Assembly (NCBI GenBank): GCA_019055375.1
Contig: JAHQIW010005156.1
Coordinates: 1-64,000 of the forward strand
DNA from: Parelaphostrongylus tenuis
Taxonomy: Eukaryota > Nematoda > Chromadorea > Rhabditida > Metastrongylidae
Direction: 5' to 3'
DNA length: 64,000 nt
The stretch's first letter is position 1. Every line of letters starts with the position of its first letter. A program made the position numbers and the translations under genes. The notes under the pieces are model-generated. The model ran no database searches and had not been told where the DNA came from. It saw only the letters and a program-made list of their open reading frames with translations. Shown in pieces: positions 23,401 to 30,999 of this stretch.

Positions 23401-23505
23401 TATGAATTGAAAGAGGGGAGAAAAGCGTCTAACCTAGAAGACAGCATAAAGCACAATAAACTTACGTTCAGTGAAGCTGAATCCATTTTCAATGCTACCC
23501 TTCAT
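10133..23505 (-). CDS. npp-5: Nuclear pore scaffold protein Nup107 (NPP-5)
   Basis: This encodes the Nup107 subunit of the Y-complex, a helical scaffold of the nuclear pore (Nup84/Nup107 family). Exons read as: 23505-23466, 22699-22605, 20949-20806, 20732-20524, 20288-20153, 19892-19722, an unresolved one near 18660-18505, 18218-18140, 17610-17425, 17219-17084, 15596-15493, 15457-15322, 15262-15129, 11456-11317, 11279-11256, 11197-11135, 10467-10312 and 10204-10133. Phases agree across the resolved junctions. Landmarks in family order are the CGRFDEAVELSEDLC block, the LNWIF..ANAIMRYYL block (family motif NAIMR) and the C-terminal LKLLPVLADDDLKIYEDL helices. Total is about 725 residues; the vertebrate protein is near 925, mostly through a longer N-terminus. 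Odd points are a one-base frameshift at 11391-11395 and an ambiguous intron at 15321. Identity is from family knowledge; exon ends are read from sequence. Confidence 0.9.
11783..12890 (+). pseudogene. RTE-type non-LTR retrotransposon remnant (RT and C-terminus)
   Basis: Broken frames read through the RTE reverse transcriptase: the ALNNHG(V)PTRYI block near 11815, then LRFTNDIVLITPSISQEERM (12050-12110; the FADD box reads FTND), then YAYLGREISMMN. Last comes the C-terminal NAVTNWIPWDIKRSTGRTP-like region near 12670-12720. Stops and frameshifts are frequent. It lies in the intron between NUP107 exons 13 and 14, in the opposite orientation. The endonuclease domain is absent, as in 5'-truncated copies. 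Confidence 0.85.
13160..13415 (-). repeat. Hammerhead-like repeat, family II (degenerate)
   Basis: The minus strand has GGCTCTGATGAAGTGAGCG then GATGAAACGTATG (13347-13305): a CUGAUGA box and a GAAAC box with an imperfect spacer. The flank continues into the inverted pair at 13523-13818. Confidence 0.4.
13523..13818. repeat. Inverted-repeat element with family II hammerhead-like arms
   Basis: The left arm, beginning GAGAATGTTCAAAACC..GAGGTTGGTGGGTCAGTGGC, is repeated in inverted orientation at 13740-13818. Each arm keeps a decayed CUGAUAA..box. Arms are roughly 95 bp around a spacer of about 100 bp. Confidence 0.6.
14317..14338 (+). ncRNA. Hammerhead ribozyme, 3' half only
   Basis: GGACGAAACACGTGTC followed by TCGGGC is kept, but the CUGAUGA half and stem I 5' strand are missing, replaced by unrelated sequence at 14316. 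Not expected to be active. Confidence 0.7.
14620..14662 (+). ncRNA. Type I hammerhead ribozyme, core mutated
   Basis: GCCCGG / CCGAUGA / GUCU-GUAA-GGAC / GAAA / CACGUGUC / UCGGGC. The structure is complete, but the second core base is C (CCGAUGA instead of CUGAUGA), at 14627, which should abolish cleavage. Confidence 0.75.
14795..14996. repeat. Inverted pair of tRNA-like repeats (family B)
   Basis: Minus-strand copy GCGTCAGGTGGGATTAGAACC (14800-14870) and plus-strand copy ending GGTTCCAATCTCACCTGACGC (14912-14991) face each other around a short centre. Each has an A-box-like GTGGAACGGTTCGAGCACG and a B-box. Not functional tRNA genes, as no anticodon arm folds. Confidence 0.65.
15129..18660 (-). 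CDS. npp-5: NUP107 exons 7-13 (central part)
   Basis: Exon 8 (18218-18140) gives LTHPIFTPKSAEGIFDAI. Exon 9 (17610-17425) gives YHVLMSFMVRGVWNEAIQW, and exon 10 (17219-17084) the KQLFSHIPFYATILSKQEAL helix. Exon 11 (15596-15493) holds FIDSLKEAGLDGECIALEFG and exon 12 (15457-15322) NAIMR. Each aligns in order with the Nup107 C-terminal half. Exon 7 should enter in phase 0 and leave in phase 2. An open frame at about 18660-18505 (KSARYRLSISTFSALAGQVV) is the candidate, but its borders are not fixed. The exon 10 donor was taken as CCAT|GTGGGT (17084) because the next exon enters in phase 1; GGAAT|GTGATG at 17094 is the alternative. Confidence 0.8.
15795..15934. repeat. Near-perfect 64-bp hairpin
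   Basis: Arm 15795-15858 (AGAATTTCATAACTCACTA...) matches the reverse complement of 15871-15934 with one small indel and about two mismatches; the loop is about 12 nt. It lies in the NUP107 intron between exons 10 and 11. It is MITE-like with no internal coding. Confidence 0.9.
16293..17014. mobile_element. TIR element, family R1
   Basis: The left end TGAGGAAATGACTCCTTCCG and the right end (complement) GGCAAATGAAGAAGTGACCCC form diverged terminal inverted repeats. Each is followed by 'gtaatcattcgaaagctt'-type sequence facing inward. It has no transposase frame, so it is non-autonomous. NUP107 intron. Confidence 0.6.
17640..18110. mobile_element. Retrozyme-like element, decayed inverted copy
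   Basis: Flanks GTGCCTGGTAATCATTTTCA..GCCATGCATG (left) and the ATGCATGGCTC..TTATTGTGAGGCATATTGAAA block (right, about 18010-18050) are inverted partners of family I ends. A decayed hammerhead lies at 17699-17742. It abuts NUP107 exon 9 at 17610. Confidence 0.55.
17699..17742 (-). ncRNA. Hammerhead ribozyme, decayed
   Basis: The minus strand reads CUGGUGA (A to G in the core), GACUGUCAAGGUC, GAAA, CAAGUGUA. The palindromic stem III is lost by one base, and stem I pairs poorly. Presumed inactive. Confidence 0.6.
18676..18765 (-). repeat. tRNA-like repeat (family B)
   Basis: The minus strand contains GGTTCGAATCCCGGCTGACGC with the tail GTTTTTGCACAGTACTTCACAT..GGGTATAC, like 25530-25620 and 25925-26075. 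The 3' border lies next to the candidate NUP107 exon 7. Confidence 0.65.
18949..19595. mobile_element. TIR element, family R1
   Basis: The ends CGGAATGAAGAAACGATGCC and (complement) CGGTATGAAGAAACGACCCC are inverted repeats, extending with mismatches for about 80 bp. The interior carries 'gtaatcattcgatagcgtaagt' and no ORF of note. NUP107 intron. Confidence 0.7.
19722..23505 (-). CDS. npp-5: NUP107 exons 1-6 (N-terminal half)
   Basis: Exon 1 (ATG at 23505-23503, 13 codons, phase 1 donor GAAC|GTAAGT) joins exon 2 (22699-22605; FNNAEDAESNVWSTLAT) and exon 3 (20949-20806; IFHDYQKALECCG). I chose this ATG because the one 23 nt downstream would end in the wrong phase. Exons 4-6 carry FLSVSFDGVRRDLFQLLWRW, the FDKFMRVMFSLLRCGRFDE helix and the LPLHFREVSFQIMAKMVNE helix. 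Intron 1 holds a C21 run and tRNA-like repeats. Intron 2 holds a TIR element and a tRNA-like hairpin. The acceptor of exon 6 (TATGTTAAG) is weak but is the only one keeping phase 0. Confidence 0.82.
19903..20035. repeat. ATAC/ATGT-rich minisatellite
   Basis: Irregular TATACATGTATA-type units; similar in kind to 52910-53080. It begins about 10 bp from the acceptor of NUP107 exon 6. Confidence 0.9.
21137..21867. mobile_element. TIR element, family R1
   Basis: The left end GGGAACAAACGAAAAAATGA and the right end (complement) CAGAAACAAAGAAAAGACGG are followed in both cases by CCTCTTTCGCTGAACA-like sequence. The length, about 730 bp, matches the copy at 29413-30142. NUP107 intron 2. Confidence 0.65.
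22062..22355. mobile_element. Foldback element carrying a tRNA-like module
   Basis: Inverted arms of about 65 bp (22062-22130 and 22290-22355; AGCTATTCTAATTACTAATA at the ends) enclose a minus-strand tRNA-like unit at 22168-22243. That unit has a perfect 7-bp acceptor pairing (GCCTCAG/CTGAGGC), A-box GTGGTCGAGCACG and B-box GGTTCGATTCC. The anticodon arm does not fold normally, so it is not a tRNA gene. Confidence 0.75.
22440..22575 (+). repeat. tRNA-like repeat (family C), plus orientation
   Basis: TAGTGGTAGAGCACGCG and GGTTCGATTCCCGCCTGAGGC mirror the minus copy at 22168-22243, including flanks (TTGAAGAATGAGTGGTCGGG). The two copies form a second, larger inverted pair just upstream of NUP107 exon 2. 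Confidence 0.7.
23080..23330 (-). repeat. Two tRNA-derived SINE heads (family E)
   Basis: The minus strand has GGCGCCGTGGCCGAGTGGCC near 23165 and GCCGTAGCCAAGTGGTTGTG near 23320, both A-box heads, each followed by GGGGCC..GCTC-type sequence. This local GC-rich stretch is repeat-derived rather than a promoter. Confidence 0.5.
23328..23348. repeat. C21 homopolymer
   Basis: A run of 21 C residues directly follows a SINE head, in NUP107 intron 1. Length may be unreliable. Confidence 0.95.
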
Positions 23506-23684
23506 TCCTTTGTTTTCTGGTGCAAATATCCTTTGGGGGCCAGAAAACCCTATAAAATAATGCAACTCAAAATGCTATAGTAAAAATGGTAAATGAATTG
23601 AATGCGGTTCGCCGACGAATAGATGAAAATGTTTATGTAAACATTATAGAGGCCGTAGTACAAAGAATTTATTATTATGGAATA

Positions 23685-23974
23685 ATCATTGAATGGGCGC
23701 ATGTGGCGCAGTGGTTAGAGGTGCTCTGCGTCGCACACGAGGTCATTGGTTCGCTCTTGCGCTCATGGCTCACCAAGCCATCCATCCCTCCGGGGTCGGT
23801 AAATGGATAAGCAGCACTGACTGGGTTCAGCCGGAGGCCACCGCGAGTCATTGTAAAGGAGATGTGCATTCAATCACCTCAAACGAAGTTAAAAATTGAA
23901 GTCGAATGCATAGCGCATCCCTCAGGTATTGATCAACGCCGAGAGCTTTATCCTTTATCCTTTGATCATTGAAT
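23685..23974 (+). mobile_element. SINE (family A) with 10-bp target-site duplication
   Basis: The head GCGCATGTGGCGCAGTGGTT begins at 23699. The 3' tail ends TATCCTTTATCCTTTG at 23964. ATCATTGAAT flanks both sides (23685-23694 and 23965-23974). Same family as 5581-5870. Confidence 0.85.
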
Positions 23975-24471
23975 AGGATAGCACGAGATTGGGTGGCGCT
24001 ATGGCGGCTTCCTTTCTGCGAGATTCCAGGCTAACAGTCGGGTAACATCGATATGTCGTCTACAGCAACAAAACCGACTTGGGAAAAAATTCTATACAAC
24101 AGCTCGTCAAACTTGTACTCAACCTTCTTACACTTAAACCTTCGCGGACGTCGAGGGTCATTTTGACTCTCAAATTTTCAGAGGTCTGTTTTCGCTAAAG
24201 AAAGCCTTTCATCCAGAATTTGAGCAATCATCCGGAAGCTTAAGTCCCAGGGATTTCGATAAAATTTTTGGTTTCTAAAAGGGTTGTGAAATACGTTGGA
24301 GGGATCAGAAATAAAACACTTAGTTTGTCTTACTTGCTTAGCTAAAGTCTGTAAATCATCTTTAATACCTTTATTCCGAGTGCTTTATTAAGACCACGCT
24401 CAAATTTTAATAGATCCTTTCATTATTATTTGAGCCAACATGTCATGTGGTCTGGTAAGGGCTCTTGTACA

Positions 24472-24514
24472 GCCCGAGACACGTGTTTCGTCCATACAGA
24501 CTCATCAGCCGGGC
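24472..24514 (-). ncRNA. Type I hammerhead ribozyme (intact core)
   Basis: Minus strand: GCCCGG / CUGAUGA / GUCU-GUAU-GGAC / GAAA / CACGUGUC / UCGGGC. Cleavage is predicted after GUC, between 24478 and 24477. Distal stem I GGUUCU pairs with AGAGCC across a 6-nt internal loop. Confidence 0.87.
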
Positions 24515-24865
24515 AGAACCCGTCGTCTGTCGATCTTTTCATAGTCAGTTCTCTCGGGAGCGTCACACTCCTTATATACAGTTATAGACGACCTACGCTT
24601 TGCTCTCTTTGTCAGGTGAAACATTCACCTAACACAGAGTGTTTTCGCACTCGATTGCTAGCTGGCTGGTATTTTATCATATTACACCTTTCCTTCGAGT
24701 GCTTTATTGAGACCACGCTCAAATTTGTTAGGTTAGACACTCTGTGTTAGGTGAAAATTTCGCTTGACATAGAGTCTAAAACCTACGTCGTCGACAACTC
24801 TCTATAAGGAGTGTAACGCTCCCGAGAGAACTGACTATGAAAAGATCGACAGACGACGGGTTCTG

Positions 24866-24914
24866 CCCGGCTGATGAGTCTGTAAGGACGAAACACGTGT
24901 CTCGGTCTCGGGCT
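24866..24914 (+). ncRNA. Type I hammerhead ribozyme (intact core)
   Basis: GCCCGG / CUGAUGA / GUCU-GUAA-GGAC / GAAA / CACGUGUC. Cleavage is predicted after 24902. A 6-nt duplication (UCGGUC) precedes UCGGGC in the 3' strand of stem I, so pairing needs a small rearrangement. Confidence 0.82.
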
Positions 24915-25529
24915 GTACAAGAGCCCTTACCAGACCACATGACATGTTGGCTCAAATAATAATGAAAGAATCATCTTTTATCGAACAACACTAGCCTCAT
25001 TCGATAGCCCAAATCTCGGCAGATGAAGCCTAAACTGGCTTTCGAAAAGGTTTTTATGGCGCACTGTGAGAGCGAAAATTAAATTACGCTTCACATTCAG
25101 AGTTTTCTTCGCACATAGGAATTATATATACACAAAAGGTATATAAACTTGTAGAGAAAATCATGTTCTATCAGAATGGCGCAAAAAACCTCAGGCATTT
25201 CCCGAAACAAAGAAAAAATCTTTTGTTGAATAACAAAAATCACGCACCACTGGCGAGGTCGATTATGCAGCCGTCCGCAAGGCTTAAATAAGCGATACTT
25301 GTGGCGTAATTCAAAAAAAAAAAACTCGCGGCCACAGATAGCTAATTTTCAATAGAAAATAAAAGCCTAAAATCACTTTTCCAAGCTTTCTCACTGGAAA
25401 AACGAACCTGTGTAGATCAGAATGTGTTTGCAACTACGTATCTATCTTTTTTCCTCAAATGTACACCTTTAGACGATTAGGAGCTGACATATTTTGATCG
25501 CGATTGCTAACAAAAGACGACAAATGAAT

Positions 25530-25620
25530 TAGCATACGCACCCGGAAAGAGTGAGATCCGGGTTCGAATCCCGGCTGACGCAAATCTTTTTGCAAAGCAC
25601 TCCATATTATTGGGTATATG
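25530..25620 (+). repeat. tRNA-like repeat (family B)
   Basis: Contains GGGTTCGAATCCCGGCTGACGC and the tail TTGCAAAGCACTCCATATTATTGGG; the A-box half is eroded (TTAGCATACGCACCCGG). Confidence 0.6.
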
Positions 25621-25924
25621 ACAAATGAATTGTTTTTATGAATGTCAGATCGAGGAAGACTAGAAATACGGAAAGCTGCAGTAGAGGCGAGCTAGCTCAT
25701 TGAGATCTCTCATTCTCTAAGAGAACAGAGATCTTTCAAAGAATTCACGAAAAGAAGTCGGGAAAAACCCCTAAAATTCAAATGATTCAAATCGGCCCGC
25801 CAGAAAACAAGTCGGTAAATTGACGTAAAATTACAGAAAAAAAAGGTTACGATAGCCAAGTAGAGCATAAAGCGGGCTCTTACAAAATAGTTCATTGAAA
25901 ATGTTAAAATAAACCCAATGATGT

Positions 25925-26095
25925 AGAGGTGTGCAAAAACGTTTGCGTCAGCCGGGATCTGAACCCGGATCTTACTCTTTTCGTTGGTGCAACGGTTTAG
26001 CACAAGCTCTCGGAAAGAGTAAGATCTGGGTTCAAATCCCGGCCGACGCAAACGTTTTTGCACACCACTCTACAACATTGGGTTTATTTAAACAT
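25925..26095. repeat. Inverted pair of tRNA-like repeats (family B)
   Basis: A minus copy (25930-25984, GTTTGCGTCAGCCGGGATCTG) is fused head to head with a plus copy (25985-26060, GGTTCAAATCCCGGCCGACGC). Both are flanked by AACCCAATGATGTAGAG / CTCTACAACATTGGGTT inverted ends. Confidence 0.7.
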
Positions 26096-26404
26096 CATAA
26101 CATCGCAATCGGCGGTCAAATAAAATGATTTCCGATTGAAAATGTTATATCTGTCGTGTTTGTTGTAACTAATGCGGCTTTTCCTGTTCAGGAGGGAACA
26201 AATGAAAAACCGATCTCATTCAATGGAAAAGAAGCTTCCATAGGAGTGCTAGTGACCATTTGTAAGCTGAGACTTCAAGCTACAGCCCCGCTTCGGCGAT
26301 TTTTCAAAATACCCATTTATAACGCTGTAACACTCGAAATAAAATCGTGTTTTATAAAATCACGTGTTTTTTGTCTTACAAACTATAGCAGAAGCTTTCG
26401 TTTC

Positions 26405-26740
26405 TAGTGTTTTCTTAAGACCACAGCTCAAATTTCAATATGCCTGCCTATCATTTTTTGAGCCACGCATGTCAGTGGTGTGTTAAAGAAGGGCTGACTT
26501 ATAGAGCCCGATACACGTGTTTCGATCTTGCGATCTCGTCAGTCGGGCAGTTACCCTTTCTCTTCTTTTGCCAGTCCTGTGTGGGTGCTCCAGTCCCCAC
26601 ACTAAGAGTTGGCGACGACGAACGTTTTTACACTCTATGTCCAGTCACAGAGTAATATAGAGTATCGAGCTCTATAAGTCAGTCCTCTTTGATAGACCGC
26701 TGACATGCGTGGCTCAAAGAATGATTACCAGGCATATGGC
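26405..26740 (-). mobile_element. Retrozyme-like hammerhead element
   Basis: Starts CTAGTGTTTTCTTAAGACCACAGC and ends with the inverted block GCTGACATGCGTGGCTC..TTACCAGGCAT. It contains one intact hammerhead (26506-26548) and, near 26660, the 3' remnant of an opposing copy (TATCGAGCTCTATAAGTCAG). Closest relative in the window: 7541-7870. Confidence 0.7.
26506..26548 (-). ncRNA. Type I hammerhead ribozyme (intact core)
   Basis: Minus strand: GCCCGA / CUGACGA / GAUC-GCAA-GAUC / GAAA / CACGUGUA / UCGGGC, the same sequence as the copy at 7603-7645. Predicted cleavage is after GUA. Confidence 0.83.
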
Positions 26741-27280
26741 AGAAGCTTCAAAGAACTCAAAATGTGTGTGCTTTTCGAAAAGCTTTTTTGATCTTTTGAT
26801 CTCCTCTGGTCTTTGAACCTCGCTGGACAGAGCTCTTTTTTAGACTTTTAGTAATCATCTGATAGCGTGATGTTTTCTGATTCTAGCGATGTGCTTATTT
26901 TCTGGAAATACGGTTTGGAAGGGAAAATAAGATCGAGTTTCACATTCCTGGTAACGTTATTTGCAGGCTAATCGACAAGGCGAAGGCCGTGGCAGGGGGT
27001 GTGGCGGGGGCGGGGCGAGGCGGGAACACAGATATTTTGTTATCCATTTGGGAATTTTTCCTCCGCTTTGAAAGAAACTCCGAATAAAACGATTGATTAA
27101 GATACTACGAAAATTTCGCTACACATTGATATCTATTCGACTTTATGAAAATGTTGTAGAGCTGTCGAAGAGTACAGAAAATCGATTATGCATAGCCTTG
27201 ATAGACGATAGATGTTAACAAGACAGAATGTGATGAACGCTTCATGTGTTATCATTAGTTTACTTGCCCACAAGCTAGGA

Positions 27281-27353
27281 GCCTCGTTAGCTCAGCTGGT
27301 AGAGCGTTAGACTTTTAATCTAACGGTCAGGGGTTCAAACCCCCTACGGGGCT
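27281..27353 (+). tRNA. trnK-UUU: tRNA-Lys (anticodon UUU)
   Basis: A 73-nt cloverleaf: acceptor GCCTCGT/ACGGGGC with one G-U pair, A-box TTAGCTCAGCTGGTAGAGC, anticodon loop CTTTTAA on a clean stem (TTAGA/TCTAA), and T-arm CAGGGGTTCAAACCCCCT. TTTT lies 6 nt past the end as a Pol III terminator. All arms fold, unlike the tRNA-like repeats elsewhere. Confidence 0.96.
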
Positions 27354-27792
27354 GGACATTTTACCATTGCAAATGAAATTTTTCGACAATCCATTGCGGA
27401 TTAATGATAGAGAACGGGATGGTTTTCAAGTGTTTCCATATTAAACATGATGTTTTGGTAGATTGCTCAGATTGCAAAACATGAAATCAACTACAATTTC
27501 ACGACACTCTCGTTACTGACGATCGAAATTGATCTATATTAGTTGAAATTAGAACGAAGTTCCGTGATATTCTAGATTTTTAGAACCAAATCTGCTCATT
27601 ATACATCATATTTTCATCAAAGTCATAAGAACTTTATGTGATTTCTCGATTTTTGTAGAATATTAAAAATCAGGAAAGCTTGGTGACTACGACCCTGAGC
27701 GTCGTGGGCTCCTAATTAACTTTATAGCAAGATTAGGAAAAGAGTTTTTGGATTGGAAGGAAAATATGGGTCTCTAAACCATTTTTTTTCTT

Positions 27793-28290
27793 GTATTACC
27801 TAGCTTTAGGTCGTGAAATCAACATGATGAACGACCTAGCTCCAGAGTTGAGCACGGGGAAACGAGCGGCTTGGAGAACGTTTAAGAGCGTCGAAGATGT
27901 AGTGAAGAGGATAAAGAACGTCCGACTCCGTGCCCACCTTTTCGACTCGACGATTATTCGTGCCCTAACGTGTGCAGCAGAAACCTGATCGCTACCTAGG
28001 CAGGATGAAAGAACACTTAGCGTTAATGAACGCGTAGTCGGTCGGTGCTAGGAGTATCCCGTATCTCGCAAATGAGAGAAAGGATCCGAAGTACTGACAC
28101 ACGCCATCTATCGAAAGTCAAGGATGCCGTTCTACACGCTAGGATATCGAAAATAAAGTGGGCCGGACACGTGATGCGCTTCAACGACAACCGATGAACG
28201 AGAGCCGTCACCGACTGGATACCTCAGAATATTAAGCGCTTCTAAGAGCGAAGAGAACCCATTGTGATACTCTCAGACATGACGGGAAAA
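27793..28290 (+). pseudogene. RTE retrotransposon fragment (C-terminal part)
   Basis: Open at first (LALGREINMMNDLAPELS, then FKSVEDVVKRIKNVRLRAHL), then frameshifted through the KSRMPFYTLGYRK..VGRTRDALQRQP-type region to about 28285. It is collinear with 12245-12780 of the other copy and less decayed. Truncated on the 5' side, before the catalytic YxDD region. Confidence 0.85.
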
Positions 28291-29412
28291 ATAGAGGTAT
28301 AACCAGTTCGCTCGTTCGTGGATAAAGTCCAGTTTGGAGGAGGTGGCGGCCGTGTGGCTGGTGATGCTTGGTGGGGGCTTGATCCCCCTCCTCAACACTG
28401 CGGTAATCTTTAGACGAACGCCCGGTACAATTCCGTTATCTCCTATAATTTCTCAGCCTTTTGAAAACAACCTTGTTTGCGCCTTTTCAGTTTTTCAGTG
28501 ATCATTCGACAGCTTAAATACCGGCAAATTCAGTACTATGCTTAGCTCCTGGACACGCCATTTCAGTGCATTGTAACATCGAAAATGAGATTGAGTTTCA
28601 CTTCAGCGCGTTTTTTACTAGGCAGAGCTTTTCTCTCGATGCTTCAATGACAGTTTGATAACCTAAATCTCATTGATTTCGAAAGAGTTTTTGGTTTCTC
28701 GAAAGGCTTTGTTGGTGCGCTGTTTTAAGTTAAAAGGAAATTACCTTTCACCATTGGCCCGCATTGACGTGCACCTAACGAACTGCGTTGCGCGCAGCGA
28801 TCTCACTGCCGCCTCGAACGTGCGCGATTATCCTTAGTTTTTTGAAAGTGTTTCCCCGTTTTCGTAGAATGTTCAAGCCTTTCCGTATGAGAATTGTGGA
28901 AAAAAACTCCGCTCTGTTGTTTCATGCCTTAGGCTTTTCTCTTCATTTTATATTGCCAAACAAGCCTGCTATGGAGCTTGAGCCTAAGCCTCGGAGTGCG
29001 AAAGGTGATCTTCTTTCCCCTCTTCCAGCGCTTGTTGCTTGTTTTTTGTTGCTTGTGTTGCGAAAATCCTACCACGCACCTTAGCCGAGCAGAAAGAAGC
29101 GGCGAGCGTAAAACCTAATTTATTTCCGCTGCTACACCGCACCAAGAAGGTCTCTCCCGCAAACAAGTGCATTATTGAAATCACCAAGACTTTAGTTGTC
29201 GAATGACCAATAAGCTTTGTCGTTTTATCTAATTATGACCTATCTGTTTATTTACATGAATTCGGTAAATAAGTTACAATTGAAATTAGTAAATTAAGAT
29301 ATCAAAATTAAAATAAGTAGTAAAATAAAAAAATAGTAAAATTAAAATAAGTGAAAAACAAAATAAATTAGATACGTAAATTAAATAAATAAATACATAA
29401 ACTATATCAACT
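28291..29412. other. No gene seen; decayed R1 repeat
   Basis: Several diverged R1 segments occur (for example around 28495-28600 and 29090-29200). An AAATAAAATAAG-rich low-complexity tract lies at 29270-29400. No supported exon. Confidence 0.4.
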
Positions 29413-30142
29413 GGGGACAAACGAAGAAACGATCCTTTTCGCTGGAGAAGAACTTTTCATGAGAATGTTAGTGATCAGTCGAAGGCTTGAATCTCCAGCT
29501 ACTATGTTACATGATTTTTTTTGAAAAATCTTTTCTTTATAACGCTGTATGAGAGAAAAAACATTCGTGTTTTACATACGCATATTCTCGCAGGACAGAA
29601 TTCTTTCCCCAAGATATAAGTAACCGTTCGATAACGCGATTTCTGACGATTCATCGCTGTGTTTATTTTGTGGGTAAACTGTTTCATCGCATTTTAGCGG
29701 AGAAAACAAGATCGGGTCTCACGTATGCGACGTAATCCTTTGTTGGACTGCGTGTCTGCTTACAATTTATTCGACACGACGTTTGCGCGATCGATTGATC
29801 GATTGATCATGTTGCTGTAGTGGAGTGTGAAGTGCAGTTTTTGTCCTTAAACTTGGGATTTTTTCCACATTGAAAGAAACTCCATATAAAACATAAGACA
29901 CTGAGACTTCAAGATTTCTTCTACAGGTTCATACGCTTCTCATGCTTCCAGCGAAATAAAAGTAAGAACGCGCGTCCGGTGTAAAACGTAATTTTATTTG
30001 AATGCTAAAACATCACAAAGGGTCTTTTCGAAGAAAAAAATGCATGGCGCAGTAGCAAGAGATTTAAGGTTTGGAATCAATTTCAAAGACTCTTATGAGA
30101 ATCTCTTGTCCATCCAAAAGGATCGTTTTTTCATTTGTCCCC
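29413..30142. mobile_element. TIR element, family R1 (best-preserved copy)
   Basis: Ends GGGGACAAACGAAGAAACGA and (complement) GGGGACAAATGAAAAAACGA are followed on both sides by TCCTTTT..GGA-type sequence. Length is 730 bp with no transposase. It defines the family ends used for the other copies. Confidence 0.75.
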
Positions 30143-30177
30143 GGATGACATGCACCGTTATTCGCTCATTACTTTCC

Positions 30178-30390
30178 GTGGTCGGTGAATTGGTACCAAA
30201 CTAGTCTTAGACCTGTTTGGGAGGATAAGCAGCACTGACTCGATGCAGCGGGAGGCTACCGCTAGTCGAGTAAAGGCCAGATATGTCATTCAGTCACCTC
30301 GAACGATGCTAGATGGAGACGAATGCATGGCGCATCCCTCAGAAATTGATCAACACCTAGAGTTTTGTCTTTTATCCTTTATCGCCCACT
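30178..30390 (+). mobile_element. SINE (family A), 5'-truncated
   Basis: Begins in the body (GGTGAATTGGTACCAAACTAG), without the tRNA head. It runs through GGCGCATCCCTCAGAAATTGATC to a TTTTATCCTTTATC tail. Confidence 0.75.
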
Positions 30391-30595
30391 AAAATTAGCT
30401 CCTTGGCGAAAAGTTTTTGTAGAGATTTTCAACGCACAGAGCATCGTTTCTGCCTTCAGCCCTCCTGTGAGGATCTCCTTCCGATTAGCTATCGGATAAA
30501 TGTACATTGTCTGGTCAGAAGATACCCAGCATTCTACCCAAGTTAGAGCGAACTGTATGGGGATTGTGAGGACCATAAGGATAAAATAAGGAAAA

Positions 30596-30886
30596 AGCTT
30601 TCGGCGTTTATCTATCTCTGAGGGACGCGCCATAGATTCGTCTTCGAGTTTTGACCTTGTTTGAGGTGATTGGATGCATATCCGGCCTTTACGATGAACC
30701 GCGGTGGCCTTCCCGCTAGGCCGAGTCGGTGCTGTTTATCCTCCCACACAAGTCTGAGACCAGTGCGGTGCCAATTTATCGACCCTGGAGGGATGGATGG
30801 CTTGGTGAGGCGTGAGAGCGAGATCAAATCATCGGCCTTGTGTGCGACGCAGAGTACCTCTAACCACTGCGCCATATGCGCTGTCG
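30596..30886 (-). mobile_element. SINE (family A), nearly full length
   Basis: The head on the minus strand starts at about 30886 (GCGCATATGGCGCAGTGGTTAG) and the body ends near 30600. It lies in inverted orientation 200 bp from the truncated copy at 30178-30390. Confidence 0.8.
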
Positions 30887-30999
30887 TGATGATCGTAACG
30901 GTTCATACAATCGACGTTACGTGTACACCACTGCTGACGAGTCAAGATATCCCTCCACCAAAAGTTGGTGCTCTTTCATTATAGGTTCTTTTTTAAAGC

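Larger units (their letters stand above)
24378..24970. mobile_element. Inverted-dimer hammerhead element
   Basis: A large palindrome: the arm starting CCTTTCATTATTATTTGAGC (24417) is mirrored by the arm ending GCTCAAATAATAATGAAAG (24968). Each arm, about 250-270 bp, carries a hammerhead pointing outward (24472-24514 minus, 24866-24914 plus). The centre holds CTTTATTGAGACCACGCTCAAATTTG (24701-24726). No ORF. It is upstream of NUP107. Confidence 0.8.

Noticed and set aside
24430..24750. 106-codon ORF over the inverted hammerhead element
   Set aside because: It reads through ribozyme stems shared with non-coding copies, where the frame is not kept.
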